Assembly: GCA_903878805.1 (NCBI GenBank)
Contig: CAIRJF010000013.1
Coordinates: forward strand, 51,576-115,575
DNA: 64,000 nt
Direction of reading: 5' to 3'
From: an uncultured Verrucomicrobia subdivision 3 bacterium
GTDB taxonomy: Bacteria; Verrucomicrobiota; Verrucomicrobiia; Limisphaerales; UBA11358
The notes under the pieces: model-generated
Database searches by the model: none
What the model was told of the DNA's origin: nothing
Seen by the model: the letters and a program-made list of their open reading frames with translations, nothing else
In this document: piece by piece, positions 17,284 to 26,248 of the stretch
Numbering within the stretch: position 1 is the stretch's first letter
Layout: each line of letters starts with the position of its first letter
Translations under genes and position numbers: made by a program

Positions 17284-18625
17284 CCACGGCCGGATCGCCG
17301 TAGAGCGTGAACGAGCCGGTGCGCTCGATCTTCACGTCCATGAGCTGGCTCTGATGGCGGGCGCTGCCGTCGAACAGCACGATGCGGTTGCAACGCGTGC
17401 GGCCGGTGTAGCGCGCCGCGTTTTTCTTGCTCGGGCCTTCGACGAGAATTTCCACCTGTTTGCCGATGAAGGTATTGTATTTGCGCGCGGCGATTTCGTT
17501 CACGAGGTCGAGCAGACGATGATTGCGTTCCTCGCGGATTTCCTGCGGCACTTGGTCGGGCATTTCGGCGGCGGGCGTGTCGCGGCGCGGTGAGTATTTG
17601 AAAATGTAGGCGTTATCGAACTGCACTTCACGGCAAAGCGAAAGCGTCTGTTCAAAATCTTCTTCGGTTTCGCCGGGAAAGCCCACGATGATGTCCGTGG
17701 TGATGCCGATGCCTGGTTTGGCGCGTCGCAATTTTTCGATGATGCCGAGAAATTTTTCGCGCGTGTAGCCGCGGTGCATCAGCTTGAGCAAACGGTCACT
17801 GCCGCTTTGCAGCGGAATGTGCGCGCTTTCGCACAACTTCGGCAGTCGCGCGTAGGCTTCGACGAGATCGTCGCCGTAACCTTTCGGATGCGGTGAGGTG
17901 AAGCGGATGCGTTCCAGTCCGTCAATCTCGTGCACGGCATCGAGCAGTTGGACGAAAGCGGATTTGCCATCGAGCAGCGGATAATCGCGCTTGCCGAAGC
18001 TCGTGACGATTTGGCCGAGCAAAGTAATTTCCCGCACACCGCGCGCGACAAGTTCGCGGCACTCGGCGACGATGTCGTCAATCGTGCGACTGCGTTCTTC
18101 GCCGCGTGTGCTGGGCACAATGCAGAAAGTGCAGTGCTGGTTGCAGCCTTGCATGATGCTGACGAACGCGCTGACGGAAGTTTTCGCGCTGCCGTTGATC
18201 AGATGTTCGCGGATGGTGGCTTCGCTTTTTTCTTCGGCGGCAACGTCCACGATTTTTTCGCGTTTGCCGGCGAGCAAGTCATCAATGTATTCCGCCGCGC
18301 GATGAAATTTCTGCGTGCCGAGCACCAAGTCCACGTCCGGCAATTTATCAATCAGCTCCTTGCCGCGACTTTGCGCCATGCAACCCATGAAGCCAACGAT
18401 CTGTCCCGGGTTTTCTTTGCGTGCCGTGCCGATGAGATTCTTCATCTTGTTGATGGCTTTTTGCTCGGCGAGATCGCGCACGCTGCAGGTGTTGAGCAGC
18501 ACCACATCGGCCAGCGCCTCGGACTTGGCGAGCGAATAGCCTTTGGCCACGAGTTGCGCGGCGACGGCCTCGCTGTCGCGCTCGTTCATCTGGCAACCGT
18601 AGGTTTTGATGAAAACGCTGGGCAT
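17273..18625 (-). CDS. miaB: tRNA-2-methylthio-N6-dimethylallyladenosine synthase
   Basis: MiaB is a radical-SAM enzyme that adds a methylthio group to i6A37 in tRNAs reading UNN codons. The 450 residues contain the three N-terminal cysteines of the auxiliary 4Fe-4S cluster (C11, C47, C82). The radical-SAM triad CNQHCTFC follows at C161, C165 and C168. A C-terminal TRAM domain (about 380-450, with QVEILVEGPSKKN and GRTRCNRIVLFDG) binds tRNA. Length and motifs are normal. Its start is 51 bases from the end of hisC, transcribed the same way, so a shared transcript is possible. Confidence 0.95.
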   Translation of the reverse strand: MPSVFIKTYGCQMNERDSEAVAAQLVAKGYSLAKSEALADVVLLNTCSVRDLAEQKAINKMKNLIGTARKENPGQIVGFMGCMAQSRGKELIDKLPDVDLVLGTQKFHRAAEYIDDLLAGKREKIVDVAAEEKSEATIREHLINGSAKTSVSAFVSIMQGCNQHCTFCIVPSTRGEERSRTIDDIVAECRELVARGVREITLLGQIVTSFGKRDYPLLDGKSAFVQLLDAVHEIDGLERIRFTSPHPKGYGDDLVEAYARLPKLCESAHIPLQSGSDRLLKLMHRGYTREKFLGIIEKLRRAKPGIGITTDIIVGFPGETEEDFEQTLSLCREVQFDNAYIFKYSPRRDTPAAEMPDQVPQEIREERNHRLLDLVNEIAARKYNTFIGKQVEILVEGPSKKNAARYTGRTRCNRIVLFDGSARHQSQLMDVKIERTGSFTLYGDPAVVNL

Positions 18626-18676
18626 ATTCGGCGGACAAAATAACAGAAACCGGCGGGATGTCGAACGGCAACCGGC

Positions 18677-19786
18677 TCAATCCGCTAAACTTAAAATTTT
18701 CCGCGCCGCCCCGGCCAAAGCCGCCGCTTCCGCCGGCGTGCCGATGGTGATGCGCAAGTATTCATTTACGTCCGGCGCGCTGAACCAGCGGACGAGGACT
18801 TTTTGTTCCCGCAATTTTTGCAGCCAGTCCTTCGCCGGAAACAACGGCGGCTTCGCCAGAATAAAATTTGTCTGGCTCGGCAAAACGCGGAAGCCGATTT
18901 TAGTCAACTCGCGCGCCAGCCAGCCGCGCGTCGCGATGATTTTTTTGAAATTGGCGCGGTAAAATTTCAAATCGTCCAGCGTCGCTTCTGCCGCGATTTG
19001 GCCGAGGCCGTTGACATTGTAGCTGTCGCGGATTTTGTCGAGTGCGGCGATGAGTTCCTCATTGCCAACGAAATAACCGACGCGCTGAAAACACAGCGAA
19101 TACGCTTTTGAAAAAGTTCGGGCGACAAGAACGTGCGGAAACTTGAACGCGATTTTCAGCGCGTTTTCATTAGCGAAATCAACGTAGGCCTCGTCTAAAA
19201 TGATGACGCCTTTCTGTGCGCGGCAGCGCTTTTCGAGTTCTGAAGTTTTGTAGCCGCGACCGCTCGGCGCATTCGGCGTCGTCACCAAAGTCAGCGCGGC
19301 ATTGAAATTCCACTTCTTTCCGCGCTTCAATTCCGCGACGCTGGGCAAACCAAAATCAGCTTTGAGCGGCACGGCATTTTTCGCCGCGCCATGCGTGTCC
19401 GCCAACACGGGATAAAGCGAGTAGCTCGGCGTGAAATACTGAACTGTTGCTTGAGCCTTGTTTTTTGCTCCTTGCTTCGGCTCCACAAACGCGCGCACCG
19501 CCAACGCGAGCGCTTCATCCGAGCCATTACCAATAATTATATTTTCCGGTTTGCAGCCATGGAGCTTCGCCAGTTTGGCGCGCAATTTTTCCGCAGTCGG
19601 ATTCGGATACAATCGCAATCGGTCATCCACCGCCGCTTTGACTGCCGCCTGAACCTTTGGCGACGGCGGATACGGGTTCTCATTCGTATTGAGCTTGATC
19701 AGCCCTTTGATTTTCGGCTGTTCGCCCGGCACATACGCGTGCAAGTCGTGAACGAGCGGACGGATCAATGGATTTTTTTTGGCCAT
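18677..19786 (-). CDS. hisC: Histidinol-phosphate aminotransferase
   Basis: This is a PLP-dependent fold-type I aminotransferase of 369 residues. It opens with the HisC signature for substrate (KLNTNENPYPPSPKV). The glycine-rich IIGNGSDEALALAVRAF segment, the tyrosine and aspartate region IILDEAYVDFA and the Schiff-base lysine in RTFSKAYSLCFQRVGYFVG follow. The residues after the lysine (YSLCFQRVGY) differ from the common AFGLAGLRIGY, so a role on another substrate such as a branched precursor is possible; His biosynthesis remains most likely. No other his gene is in the window. Confidence 0.88.
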   Translation of the reverse strand: MAKKNPLIRPLVHDLHAYVPGEQPKIKGLIKLNTNENPYPPSPKVQAAVKAAVDDRLRLYPNPTAEKLRAKLAKLHGCKPENIIIGNGSDEALALAVRAFVEPKQGAKNKAQATVQYFTPSYSLYPVLADTHGAAKNAVPLKADFGLPSVAELKRGKKWNFNAALTLVTTPNAPSGRGYKTSELEKRCRAQKGVIILDEAYVDFANENALKIAFKFPHVLVARTFSKAYSLCFQRVGYFVGNEELIAALDKIRDSYNVNGLGQIAAEATLDDLKFYRANFKKIIATRGWLARELTKIGFRVLPSQTNFILAKPPLFPAKDWLQKLREQKVLVRWFSAPDVNEYLRITIGTPAEAAALAGAARKILSLAD

Positions 19787-19976
19787 ACGTTGAAATTATG
19801 CCAGCACTTGGCCGTTGTCGGAAATAATTTTCGCCGGATTGGCGGATTATCGTTGACACAATTTTTCTGCCTGAAAAAATCAGCGCAAGTTTCAGGGACA
19901 TTTTGACAACGCTGTTCATATATTCAAATCGCAGCCGCCATTCCGGCGGAAACGCCAACGTCCGTTTTATTCCAAC

Positions 19977-21281
19977 GTGAAAAATTATATTCTCGACACC
20001 AACGTCCTGCTCCACGACCCGAATTCGCTCGTTAACTTCAAGGAAAACACCGTCCTCGTGCCCATCGAGGTCATCGAGGAAATTGACCGCTTCAAGCGCG
20101 AGTCCACCGAACTGGGCCGCAATGCGCGCACCGTTTCGCGGATGCTTGACGGCTTTCGCGGCGAAGGCAGTTTGAGTGCGGGCGTGGATTTGCCGAACGG
20201 CGGCAAACTGAAAATTGCGTTTGAAAAAAACGGCCACGGCGAAACGGTTTTCACCAAGGATTCCGTGGACAACCGTATTCTCGCACTCGCCGCCAGCATC
20301 CAGAAATCGCATTCAAAAGAGGCGACGATTCTGGTTTCCAAGGATATCAACCTGCGCATCAAGGCGGACGCGATTGGCGTGATGGCGGAGGATTACGAGA
20401 CGGATCGCGTTTTCATCACTGACCTTTACACCGGCATGGTTGAACTCCTCGTGCCAGCGGAAAAAATCACAGCGTTCCGCGCCAAGGGCGAACTCGCGCT
20501 GGACACGGCTAAAAAATATTTTCCGAACGAATATTGCACGCTGATTGACGAAGCGAATCCGAAAAAGGCCGCGCTCGCGAAAGTGGATGCGACGGGCACA
20601 AAACTGGTTCCGATTCTCGATGTTCGCGAAGGCGTATGGGGCATTAAACCGCGCAATCGCGAACAGCATTACGCGCTGGACGCATTGCTCGATGACCGCG
20701 TGAAACTGGTCACGCTCATGGGCAAAGCTGGCACGGGAAAAACTTTGGTGGCGATGGCCGCTGGCTTGAAACGCGTGGTGAGCGACCGCGAATTTCGCCG
20801 CCTCGTCGTCGCGCGCCCGACGATTTCGATGGGCAAGGAACTTGGATTTCTGCCCGGTTCGCTTGAAGAAAAACTCGCGCCATGGATGCAGCCGATTCAT
20901 GACGCGCTGGAAATGTTGAGCGATTTGAACATGGGCCATGAACATCGCCGCGCGGCGGATTTGATGCGCAGCGGCAGCATCGTGGTTGAAGCGTTGAGCT
21001 ACATTCGCGGCCGCAGCATCGCTAACCAATTCATGATTATTGACGAAGCGCAAAACTTGACGCCGCTTGAAGCCAAGACCATCGTCACGCGCGTCGGCAG
21101 CGGCACAAAAATCATCTTCACCGGCGACCCGTATCAAATTGATAATCCGTATGTGGATTCATCGTCGAACGGCTTTAATTATATCATCAGCCGTTTCCGC
21201 GACCAGGCCATCGCTGCGCATATTGAGCTGCAAAAAGGCGAGCGTTCTGAACTGGCGGAACTGGCGGCGAACATTCTTTAG
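19977..21281 (+). CDS. PhoH-like protein with N-terminal PIN domain (YlaK-type)
   Basis: The protein has 434 residues. Residues 1-130 are a PIN nuclease domain with acidic residues in ILDTNVLLHD, IEEIDRFKR and DNRILALA. Residues about 220-434 are the PhoH ATPase domain with Walker A GKAGTGKTLVA, FLPGSLEEKLAPW, Walker B FMIIDEAQNLTP and FTGDPYQID. PIN-PhoH fusions are RNA helicase/nuclease enzymes thought to unwind and cleave RNA. The start is a GTG at 19977 because the PIN domain begins immediately (MKNYILDTNVLL). It is divergent from hisC across 190 bases. That spacer contains two TTGACA words but no well-spaced -10 that I can defend. Confidence 0.9.
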   Translation: MKNYILDTNVLLHDPNSLVNFKENTVLVPIEVIEEIDRFKRESTELGRNARTVSRMLDGFRGEGSLSAGVDLPNGGKLKIAFEKNGHGETVFTKDSVDNRILALAASIQKSHSKEATILVSKDINLRIKADAIGVMAEDYETDRVFITDLYTGMVELLVPAEKITAFRAKGELALDTAKKYFPNEYCTLIDEANPKKAALAKVDATGTKLVPILDVREGVWGIKPRNREQHYALDALLDDRVKLVTLMGKAGTGKTLVAMAAGLKRVVSDREFRRLVVARPTISMGKELGFLPGSLEEKLAPWMQPIHDALEMLSDLNMGHEHRRAADLMRSGSIVVEALSYIRGRSIANQFMIIDEAQNLTPLEAKTIVTRVGSGTKIIFTGDPYQIDNPYVDSSSNGFNYIISRFRDQAIAAHIELQKGERSELAELAANIL

Positions 21282-21400
21282 GCCGAGTTTCGTTCAATGG
21301 GCGCACCGCACAAACATGCCATTGCCGGCCCCCCCCCTGATTTAGTAGGTTGACAGTTTTTTCAAATCGTGGAAATTGCTATATCGGGAAAAATAAATCT

Positions 21401-21733
21401 ATGATATCAAACGAACGTCCTTATCCGTATGGCCGCCGCCCGTATCAAAGTCAGGGCTATGGCGCGCCGAAATACAACACCCAACCGCGTCCGCCGGTCA
21501 ACGAAGATACCTTGAAGACCGCCGAGGTGCAGATTGAGCGCAAAAACTTTGTCTTCACGCTCAAGGAAAATCCGCGCGGGCGCTTTCTGCGCATCACCGA
21601 GGATGTGGGTGGACGGCGCGACACCATCATCATTCCCTCGACCGGACTGGCTGAATTCAAAAAACTGTTGGATGAAATGTTGAAGGCCTCCGAGGAAATC
21701 CCGGTGAAAAATCCGCCGCCGCCGGAAGCTTGA
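21401..21733 (+). CDS. PUR-domain nucleic-acid-binding protein (DUF3276-like)
   Basis: The 110-residue protein has a flexible Arg/Pro/Tyr/Gln-rich N-terminus (residues 1-35) followed by one PUR repeat. That repeat reads VQIERKNFVFTLKENPRGRFLRI, EDVGGRRDTIIIPSTGLAEFKKLLDEML. PUR domains bind single-stranded purine-rich DNA or RNA. Short bacterial versions occur in Bacteroidota and Verrucomicrobiota, among others, and form dimers. The disordered tail suggests RNA binding. ATG 21401 was chosen because the upstream in-frame codons are non-conserved. A run of nine C at 21339-21347 lies in the spacer before it. A strong terminator follows the stop. Confidence 0.85.
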   Translation: MISNERPYPYGRRPYQSQGYGAPKYNTQPRPPVNEDTLKTAEVQIERKNFVFTLKENPRGRFLRITEDVGGRRDTIIIPSTGLAEFKKLLDEMLKASEEIPVKNPPPPEA

Positions 21734-21747
21734 AGCAAATTTTCTGA

Positions 21748-21791
21748 AACTCCGGCGTAATTATTTTTTCGCCGGAGTTTTTTTCTTTTTC
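21748..21791 (+). terminator. Intrinsic terminator after the PUR-domain gene
   Basis: AACTCCGGCG at 21748-21757 pairs perfectly with CGCCGGAGTT at 21770-21779. A T-rich tract follows to about 21791. The right arm lies inside the last codons of rsfS, which runs the opposite way, so the same bases serve as coding sequence and terminator. Confidence 0.85.
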
Positions 21792-22138
21792 GGCTTGGCC
21801 GTCCTTACCGGCTTGGCATCGCCCCAAAGACCTTCGAGATCATAACGCGCCCGCGTCTCGGTGTGCATGACGTGGACGATCACGTCGAAAAAATCTAGCA
21901 CCACCCACATTCCGCCGGTTGCGCCCTCCGCGCGTGCGGGACGTAAATCGTGTTCGTCGCGCAGGCGGCTGGTGATCTCCTCGACGATGGCGCGCAGGTG
22001 CGGCTGGCTCGTGCCGGTGGTGATGACAAAAAAATCCGTCACGGACGAAAGTTTCCGCACGTCGAGCACGGCGATGTTTTCCGCCTTTTTGTTGTCCGCA
22101 AAATCGCGGCAGAGCTGCGCCAGTTTTTTAGAATCCAT
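21761..22138 (-). CDS. rsfS: Ribosomal silencing factor RsfS (Iojap family)
   Basis: RsfS binds ribosomal protein uL14 and blocks joining of the subunits, lowering translation in starvation. The 125-residue protein has the typical core VLDVRKLSSVTDFFVITTGTSQPHLRAI, then GGMWVVLDFFDVIVHVMH and ARYDLEGLWGDA. It ends in a basic tail (KPKKKKTPAKK) longer than in many members; the codons of that tail double as the terminator of the convergent PUR gene. It lies beside nadD, a common pairing. Confidence 0.93.
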   Translation of the reverse strand: MDSKKLAQLCRDFADNKKAENIAVLDVRKLSSVTDFFVITTGTSQPHLRAIVEEITSRLRDEHDLRPARAEGATGGMWVVLDFFDVIVHVMHTETRARYDLEGLWGDAKPVRTAKPKKKKTPAKK

Positions 22139-22191
22139 AGTTGCGCGGGAGATTTAACCACAGATTCACACGGATGGACATGGATAAATTG

Positions 22192-22776
22192 CTAAAGGTA
22201 AAGTTGTCCGTTGCGCACCGCCTCGGCCACAGCGGTTGGAACCAGATTTTCAATTGGCAGCCCGGCTTTCACCCGCGCGCGGATTTGGGACGAGGAAATC
22301 CCGATGGGAAAGCCTTTCAAAATTCTTCCGCGAAAGGGTTTTGGAAATTCCGCAACCGCCGCGCCGGGACGTGGAATGGCGACAAATTCGGCAAGCCTGG
22401 CCAGTCCGTCGGCCTCGCGCCATGCTTTCAAGTTCGGCAAATTGTCCGCGCCGATGAGGTAAAACAATTCTGCGCCGGGAAATTTTTTAACGTAGTCCCG
22501 CAGCGTGTCCACCGTATAGGAAACGCCGCCACGCTTGATTTCCTGTTCGTCCACTTCGCAATCCGTTTTGCCCGCGAGCGCAAGGCGGAGCAATTGCAAA
22601 CGCGCACCAGCCGGAGCCATTTCGTTTTCAGCTTTGAACGGCGATTGTGCGGTGGGAACAAAAAACAATTTGTCCAGGCCGAGTTCTTCCATCGCCGCCT
22701 GCGCGACGAGCAAATGACCCAGGTGCACCGGGTCGAACGAGCCGCCGTAAATTCCAATTTTCAGTTCAGGGTTCAC
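22192..22776 (-). CDS. nadD: Nicotinate-nucleotide adenylyltransferase
   Basis: NadD adenylates nicotinate mononucleotide in NAD synthesis. The 194 residues show the nucleotidyltransferase signature KIGIYGGSFDPVHLGHLLVAQ at the N-terminus, FYLIGADNLPNLKAW, and the closing SSSQIRARVKAGLPIENLVP. The start is a GTG at 22776; the first codons lie in a palindromic repeat region, so the first four residues may come from that repeat. It is 53 bases upstream of rsfS in the same direction, so the two are probably co-transcribed. Confidence 0.93.
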   Translation of the reverse strand: MNPELKIGIYGGSFDPVHLGHLLVAQAAMEELGLDKLFFVPTAQSPFKAENEMAPAGARLQLLRLALAGKTDCEVDEQEIKRGGVSYTVDTLRDYVKKFPGAELFYLIGADNLPNLKAWREADGLARLAEFVAIPRPGAAVAEFPKPFRGRILKGFPIGISSSQIRARVKAGLPIENLVPTAVAEAVRNGQLYL

Positions 22777-22840
22777 TGTTCAAGGTTCAGCGTTACAAAA
22801 ACGCGTGACAATTCCAACCCTGAACTCTGAACGCTGAACC
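22764..22840. repeat. Interleaved inverted repeats upstream of nadD
   Basis: GTTCAGGGTT (22764-22773) matches AACCCTGAAC (22816-22825) exactly. GGTTCAGCGTT (22784-22794) matches AACGCTGAACC (22830-22840) exactly. The two pairs are interleaved rather than nested and are built from the repeated word GTTCA. They extend into the first codons of nadD on one side. Confidence 0.75.
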
Positions 22841-22850
22841 TAAAACCAGT

Positions 22851-24089
22851 TCAAACCGGCTCTAGATAATCGAGTTCCTTGTCGTAAGTCTCCTCCAAAC
22901 CGCGCAGTGCCCAGAGCGCGATGAGCACGCACGCGAAAGAAATTACTGCCGCCGAGGTGACGATGCCGCATGTGGGCTTCAGATGGTTGAACGCCAGCGT
23001 CAGCGGCACGGTCGCGCCGCGCACGAAGTTCGGCACGGTGGTCGCCACGGTGGCGCGGATGTTGGTGCCGAACTGCTCGGCGGCGATGGTGGCGAATACC
23101 GTCCAATAGCCGACGCCAAAACCGAGCAACAAAATCGCCAGATAAAACGTGCCGTTCGACTGGCCGGCGGCGAGAAAATACCCGGCCATTGCCAGCGCGG
23201 TGAAAATGAGAAACAGAAACAAGATTTTTCGCCGCGATTGCAAAAGCTGACTGAAATAGCCGCTGGCAAATCCACCAAAAGTGATGCCCAGATAGCAAAA
23301 TGCTATGGCCTGCGCGACCTTGATTTCTCCCTGGATTTTCAGCGCGCCGGAAATTTCCGGCGAGAATGTCACGAGAATTCCCACGATGCACCACAGTGGC
23401 AGACCGATGAGAATGCAGCGCAGATATTTCATGAAGCGGGCGAGGTTGTTGAACAGCATGAAAAAATTTCCGCGCGAAACATGTGTCGTCGCGGAGCGCA
23501 GTTGTTTGAACATGCCCGATTCCGCCACGCTCAAACGCAGGACGAGCAGCACGACGCCGAGGCCGCCACCAATGAAATAGGCCGTGCGCCATTCGACTTT
23601 TTGCGCGACGAGGCCGCCGATGACCGCGCCGAACACGCCGACGGTGGCGATGATGGTCGTGCCGTAGCCGCGCAGCGCCTTCGGCAAAACTTCGGTGACA
23701 AGCGTAATGCCGCCGCCGAGTTCACCCGCGAGACCAAAGCCGGCGACGAAACGCCACACGGCGTAAGCCTCAATGGAATGCACAAAACCGTTGGCAATAT
23801 TGGCGATGGAATACAGCAGGATTGAGCCGAACAACAAGGCGACGCGACCGACGCGGTCACCGAGAATGCCGAAGAAAATTCCGCCGACCAACATTCCGAC
23901 CATTTGCAAATTTAGCAGCAGGATGCCGTGGCTGACGAGTAGTTCGCCGGAAAAGCCCATCGCCTTCAAACTCGGAATGCGCAGGATGGCGAAGAGAATC
24001 AAATCATACACGTCCACGAAATAGCCGAGCGCGCCGACGATGACGGCGGGTTGGAGGATTTCGCGGAAAATGGTTGGCGGGGATTTCAT
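22851..24089 (-). CDS. MFS transporter (metabolite:proton symporter type)
   Basis: The protein has 412 residues and 12 hydrophobic segments. The loop 2-3 motif GGIFFGILGDRVGR and the helix 4-5 segment GFGLAGELGGGITLVTEVLP are typical of the metabolite:H+ symporter and sialate/nucleoside-type MFS proteins. A large polar loop with SGMFKQLR separates the halves. It most probably imports a small organic acid or sugar derivative by proton symport; the substrate is not evident and there is no adjacent catabolic gene. Length and motifs look intact. Confidence 0.88.
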   Translation of the reverse strand: MKSPPTIFREILQPAVIVGALGYFVDVYDLILFAILRIPSLKAMGFSGELLVSHGILLLNLQMVGMLVGGIFFGILGDRVGRVALLFGSILLYSIANIANGFVHSIEAYAVWRFVAGFGLAGELGGGITLVTEVLPKALRGYGTTIIATVGVFGAVIGGLVAQKVEWRTAYFIGGGLGVVLLVLRLSVAESGMFKQLRSATTHVSRGNFFMLFNNLARFMKYLRCILIGLPLWCIVGILVTFSPEISGALKIQGEIKVAQAIAFCYLGITFGGFASGYFSQLLQSRRKILFLFLIFTALAMAGYFLAAGQSNGTFYLAILLLGFGVGYWTVFATIAAEQFGTNIRATVATTVPNFVRGATVPLTLAFNHLKPTCGIVTSAAVISFACVLIALWALRGLEETYDKELDYLEPV

Positions 24090-24104
24090 CCGGTGAAATT
24101 TATG

Positions 24105-24163
24105 ACTTACGATTTTTGATTTGCGCGGGTAATGTTTTCCAAGCGCAATCGTAAATCGTAAAT
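24105..24163. repeat. Long imperfect hairpin between MFS and zinc-ribbon genes
   Basis: The left arm (24105-24126, ending in TTGCGC) and the right arm (24143-24163, starting GCGCAA and containing ATCGTAA twice) pair over about 21 bases with a few mismatches and one gap. The loop is about 16 bases. The word AATCGTAAA recurs again just after the hairpin. It belongs to the same style of word-built inverted repeat as those at 22764, 34604 and 47085. Confidence 0.7.
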
Positions 24164-24175
24164 TCCAAATCGTAA

Positions 24176-24478
24176 ATGAATTTGAATCGTCATTGCCACC
24201 AATGCGGCGAACCGTGGACGCTTGCCGGAAATCCAGGTCGTGGCGAGGTCTGCATGAAGTGCCGCGCGGATTTGCGCGTGTGCCTGAACTGCCAGAGCTA
24301 TGACCCGCGCGTGGCTGAACAATGCCGCGAGCGCCGTGCGGAGCTGGTGTCCGACAAGGCGGCGGGAAATTTTTGCGAATATTTTGAATTCGCCAAGCGC
24401 AGCCAGGTGGCGAAGGAGGTCAAATTGTCCCGCGAGGAGGCGGCGCGCGCGCAGTTGAAAAAGTTGTTGGGCGACTGA
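24176..24478 (+). CDS. Small multi-CxxC (zinc-ribbon-like) protein of unknown function
   Basis: This 100-residue soluble protein has three CxxC pairs: C7/C10, C26/C29 and C36/C39. Two more cysteines follow (C50 and C67), then a charged helical C-terminus (FAKRSQVAKEVKLSREEAARAQLKKLL). The cysteine spacing suggests one or two zinc sites of the zinc-ribbon type. I do not recognise a named family. It stands between the MFS gene (divergent) and the glycan locus, with 58 bases to the first glycosyltransferase. Confidence 0.75.
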   Translation: MNLNRHCHQCGEPWTLAGNPGRGEVCMKCRADLRVCLNCQSYDPRVAEQCRERRAELVSDKAAGNFCEYFEFAKRSQVAKEVKLSREEAARAQLKKLLGD

Positions 24479-24536
24479 ACCGAGTTGCTTCTCACGCCGA
24501 ATTAGGCAATTAATTTTAGACCCGGCTGGCGAATCC

Positions 24537-25316
24537 ATGACCAATTACATTTATCTTTTGTATGGCACGGGCGATGAATGCTACACCGAGGCGGCCTATA
24601 GCATCGGCACATTGCGGCGGCAGCTGGACGCGGCCTCGTCGCGCATCATTGTTTTTACCGATCAGCCGGAACGGGTGAAGGACTGGCCGGTGGATTGCGA
24701 ATCTATCGTCGGCCAGTTATCGGCCATGCGCGGCAAGATGAATTTTTCCCACCGGGCCAAGCTCTGCGCCATCCAGAAATGTTTCGAGAAGTATGCGGGC
24801 AACGTATTTTACCTGGATTCAGACACGTCTGTGCGCCGCGCCATTGGGAAACTGGCGGAGAAACTTTCTCCCAGCACCGCCATCATGTATGAGTTCGAAT
24901 GTTTGAATCCCGAAATTGGCCTCGCCGGTTTTCAGGCGGAGCTTGCGGGCGGGATGACCTATAAATTTTCGGCCGCTGCCCAGATGTATAACGCCGGGGT
25001 CATTGGTCTGCACCAAGACTGCCGACAGTTGGTCGCCCGGGCGTTGGAACTGTGTGACGCGCTGCTCGATTACGGCAGCCGGGTGCACACGGTGGAACAG
25101 TTCGCCGTTTCCGAGACCCTGCGAATTTCCAACATCAAGGTGCTCGTGGCGCGCGGGACTGTCCTCCATTATCCGCAGCACAAATCCTATATGCGCGAAA
25201 AAATTCACGAGGCCGTCCGCCAGACCGGCCGGCAGCCGTGGCAGTTTGAACGCCCGGTTGCGTATGCGCGGTGGCACGCCTATTGGTTGAAAAAGTTCGG
25301 CCATTACTTTAAATGA
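24537..25316 (+). CDS. GT-A-fold glycosyltransferase (GT8-like), first of two paralogues
   Basis: The 259-residue protein has an N-terminal nucleotide-binding strand (MTNYIYLLYG), SHRAKLCAIQKCFEKY and the metal-binding DSD motif at D94-D96 (FYLDSDTSV). Together with the QMYNAGVIGLH segment, this is typical of GT8-like enzymes that transfer sugar from a nucleotide-sugar. The protein is nearly collinear, without gaps, with the product of 26249-27028, at roughly 60% identity by eye. It opens the glycan locus and overlaps the next glycosyltransferase gene by an ATGA junction. The acceptor and sugar are unknown. Confidence 0.82.
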   Translation: MTNYIYLLYGTGDECYTEAAYSIGTLRRQLDAASSRIIVFTDQPERVKDWPVDCESIVGQLSAMRGKMNFSHRAKLCAIQKCFEKYAGNVFYLDSDTSVRRAIGKLAEKLSPSTAIMYEFECLNPEIGLAGFQAELAGGMTYKFSAAAQMYNAGVIGLHQDCRQLVARALELCDALLDYGSRVHTVEQFAVSETLRISNIKVLVARGTVLHYPQHKSYMREKIHEAVRQTGRQPWQFERPVAYARWHAYWLKKFGHYFK

Positions 25317-26188
25317 AAATCAGCGGGTTCACCTTTTTGCGCAACGGCCAGAAGCTGGGCTATCCGTTCGTCGCTTCCATCCGCTCGGTTTTGCCGCTGG
25401 TGGATGAGTTTGTCATCGCGCTCGGACCGTGCACCGACGACACGGAAAAGATGGTGCGCGAAATCGGTGACCCAAAAATCCGTATCATTCCGACGACGTG
25501 GAATGAGAAGATGCGCGGCGATTATAGCGTCGGCGGCTTTGTTTACGGCCAGCAAAAATCCATCGCGCTCTTCAACTGCACCGGCGATTGGGCGTTTTAT
25601 CTCGAAGCGGATGAAGTTTTGCACGAAAACGATTTGCCCAAAATTCGGGCGGCGATGGAAAAATACTTGAGCGATGTGCGCGTTGAGGCGCTGGCGTTTG
25701 ACTATCTCCATTTTTACGGGAACAAAAATACCGTCGCGCAGTCGCCCGGCTGGTATCGCAGCGAAGTTCGCATTATTCGCAACACGATTCCCGCTTGGTC
25801 GAGCGAGGCGCTGTTTTTCAACATCGTGGCCGGCCACAAAAAATCGCGCCACCCGCGCGCGGCGCACACGGGCGCGACGATTTTTCATTACGGTTGGGTG
25901 CGCAGCGAGGCGCAGATGGATCTGAAGTCGGCCACGGTTCAAAAATATTGGGACGATTCCAAACCCAAGCCGATGGATTACTCGCAGATTGATTCTGCCG
26001 TGCTGAAATCATTTGCCGGCACGCATCCCTTAGTCGTGCAAGACTGGCTGCCGGCGGCGGAAGGAATTTTTCAAGCGAATCCGAACCACCGACTTTCCGC
26101 GCGGGAAAAAAAACATCGCCGGATGATGTGGCTGGAAAAAAAACTTGGTTTTCGGTTTGACAAAAAACATTACCGGCTGGTGCGTTGA
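25313..26188 (+). CDS. Glycosyltransferase family 2-like protein
   Basis: The protein has 291 residues. The N-terminal half is a GT-A domain of the family 2 kind, with FTFLRNGQKLGYPF, DEFVIALGPCTDDT and the acidic motif YLEADEVLHEND, which stands for the DxD/ED region. No membrane segments are seen. The C-terminus is basic (EKKHRRMMWLEKKLGF). It probably adds one sugar in the cytoplasm to a lipid-linked or LPS core acceptor. It is translationally coupled to the preceding GT8-like gene and is followed 60 bases later by that gene's paralogue. Confidence 0.83.
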   Translation: MKISGFTFLRNGQKLGYPFVASIRSVLPLVDEFVIALGPCTDDTEKMVREIGDPKIRIIPTTWNEKMRGDYSVGGFVYGQQKSIALFNCTGDWAFYLEADEVLHENDLPKIRAAMEKYLSDVRVEALAFDYLHFYGNKNTVAQSPGWYRSEVRIIRNTIPAWSSEALFFNIVAGHKKSRHPRAAHTGATIFHYGWVRSEAQMDLKSATVQKYWDDSKPKPMDYSQIDSAVLKSFAGTHPLVVQDWLPAAEGIFQANPNHRLSAREKKHRRMMWLEKKLGFRFDKKHYRLVR

Positions 26189-26248
26189 AAACAATGCGCG
26201 CGGCTAAACCGGACGGTCAAGCCGCCGAGAACGCCGGTTGAGGAAGAC

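Noticed and set aside
19853..19917. Two TTGACA words in the hisC-phoH spacer as promoters.
   Set aside because: Neither has a -10 box at proper spacing.
21350..21400. TTGACA at 21350-21355 before the PUR-domain gene as a promoter.
   Set aside because: The only -10-like word (TATATC near 21380) is about 24 bases away, well beyond the normal 16-18, so I do not call it a promoter.
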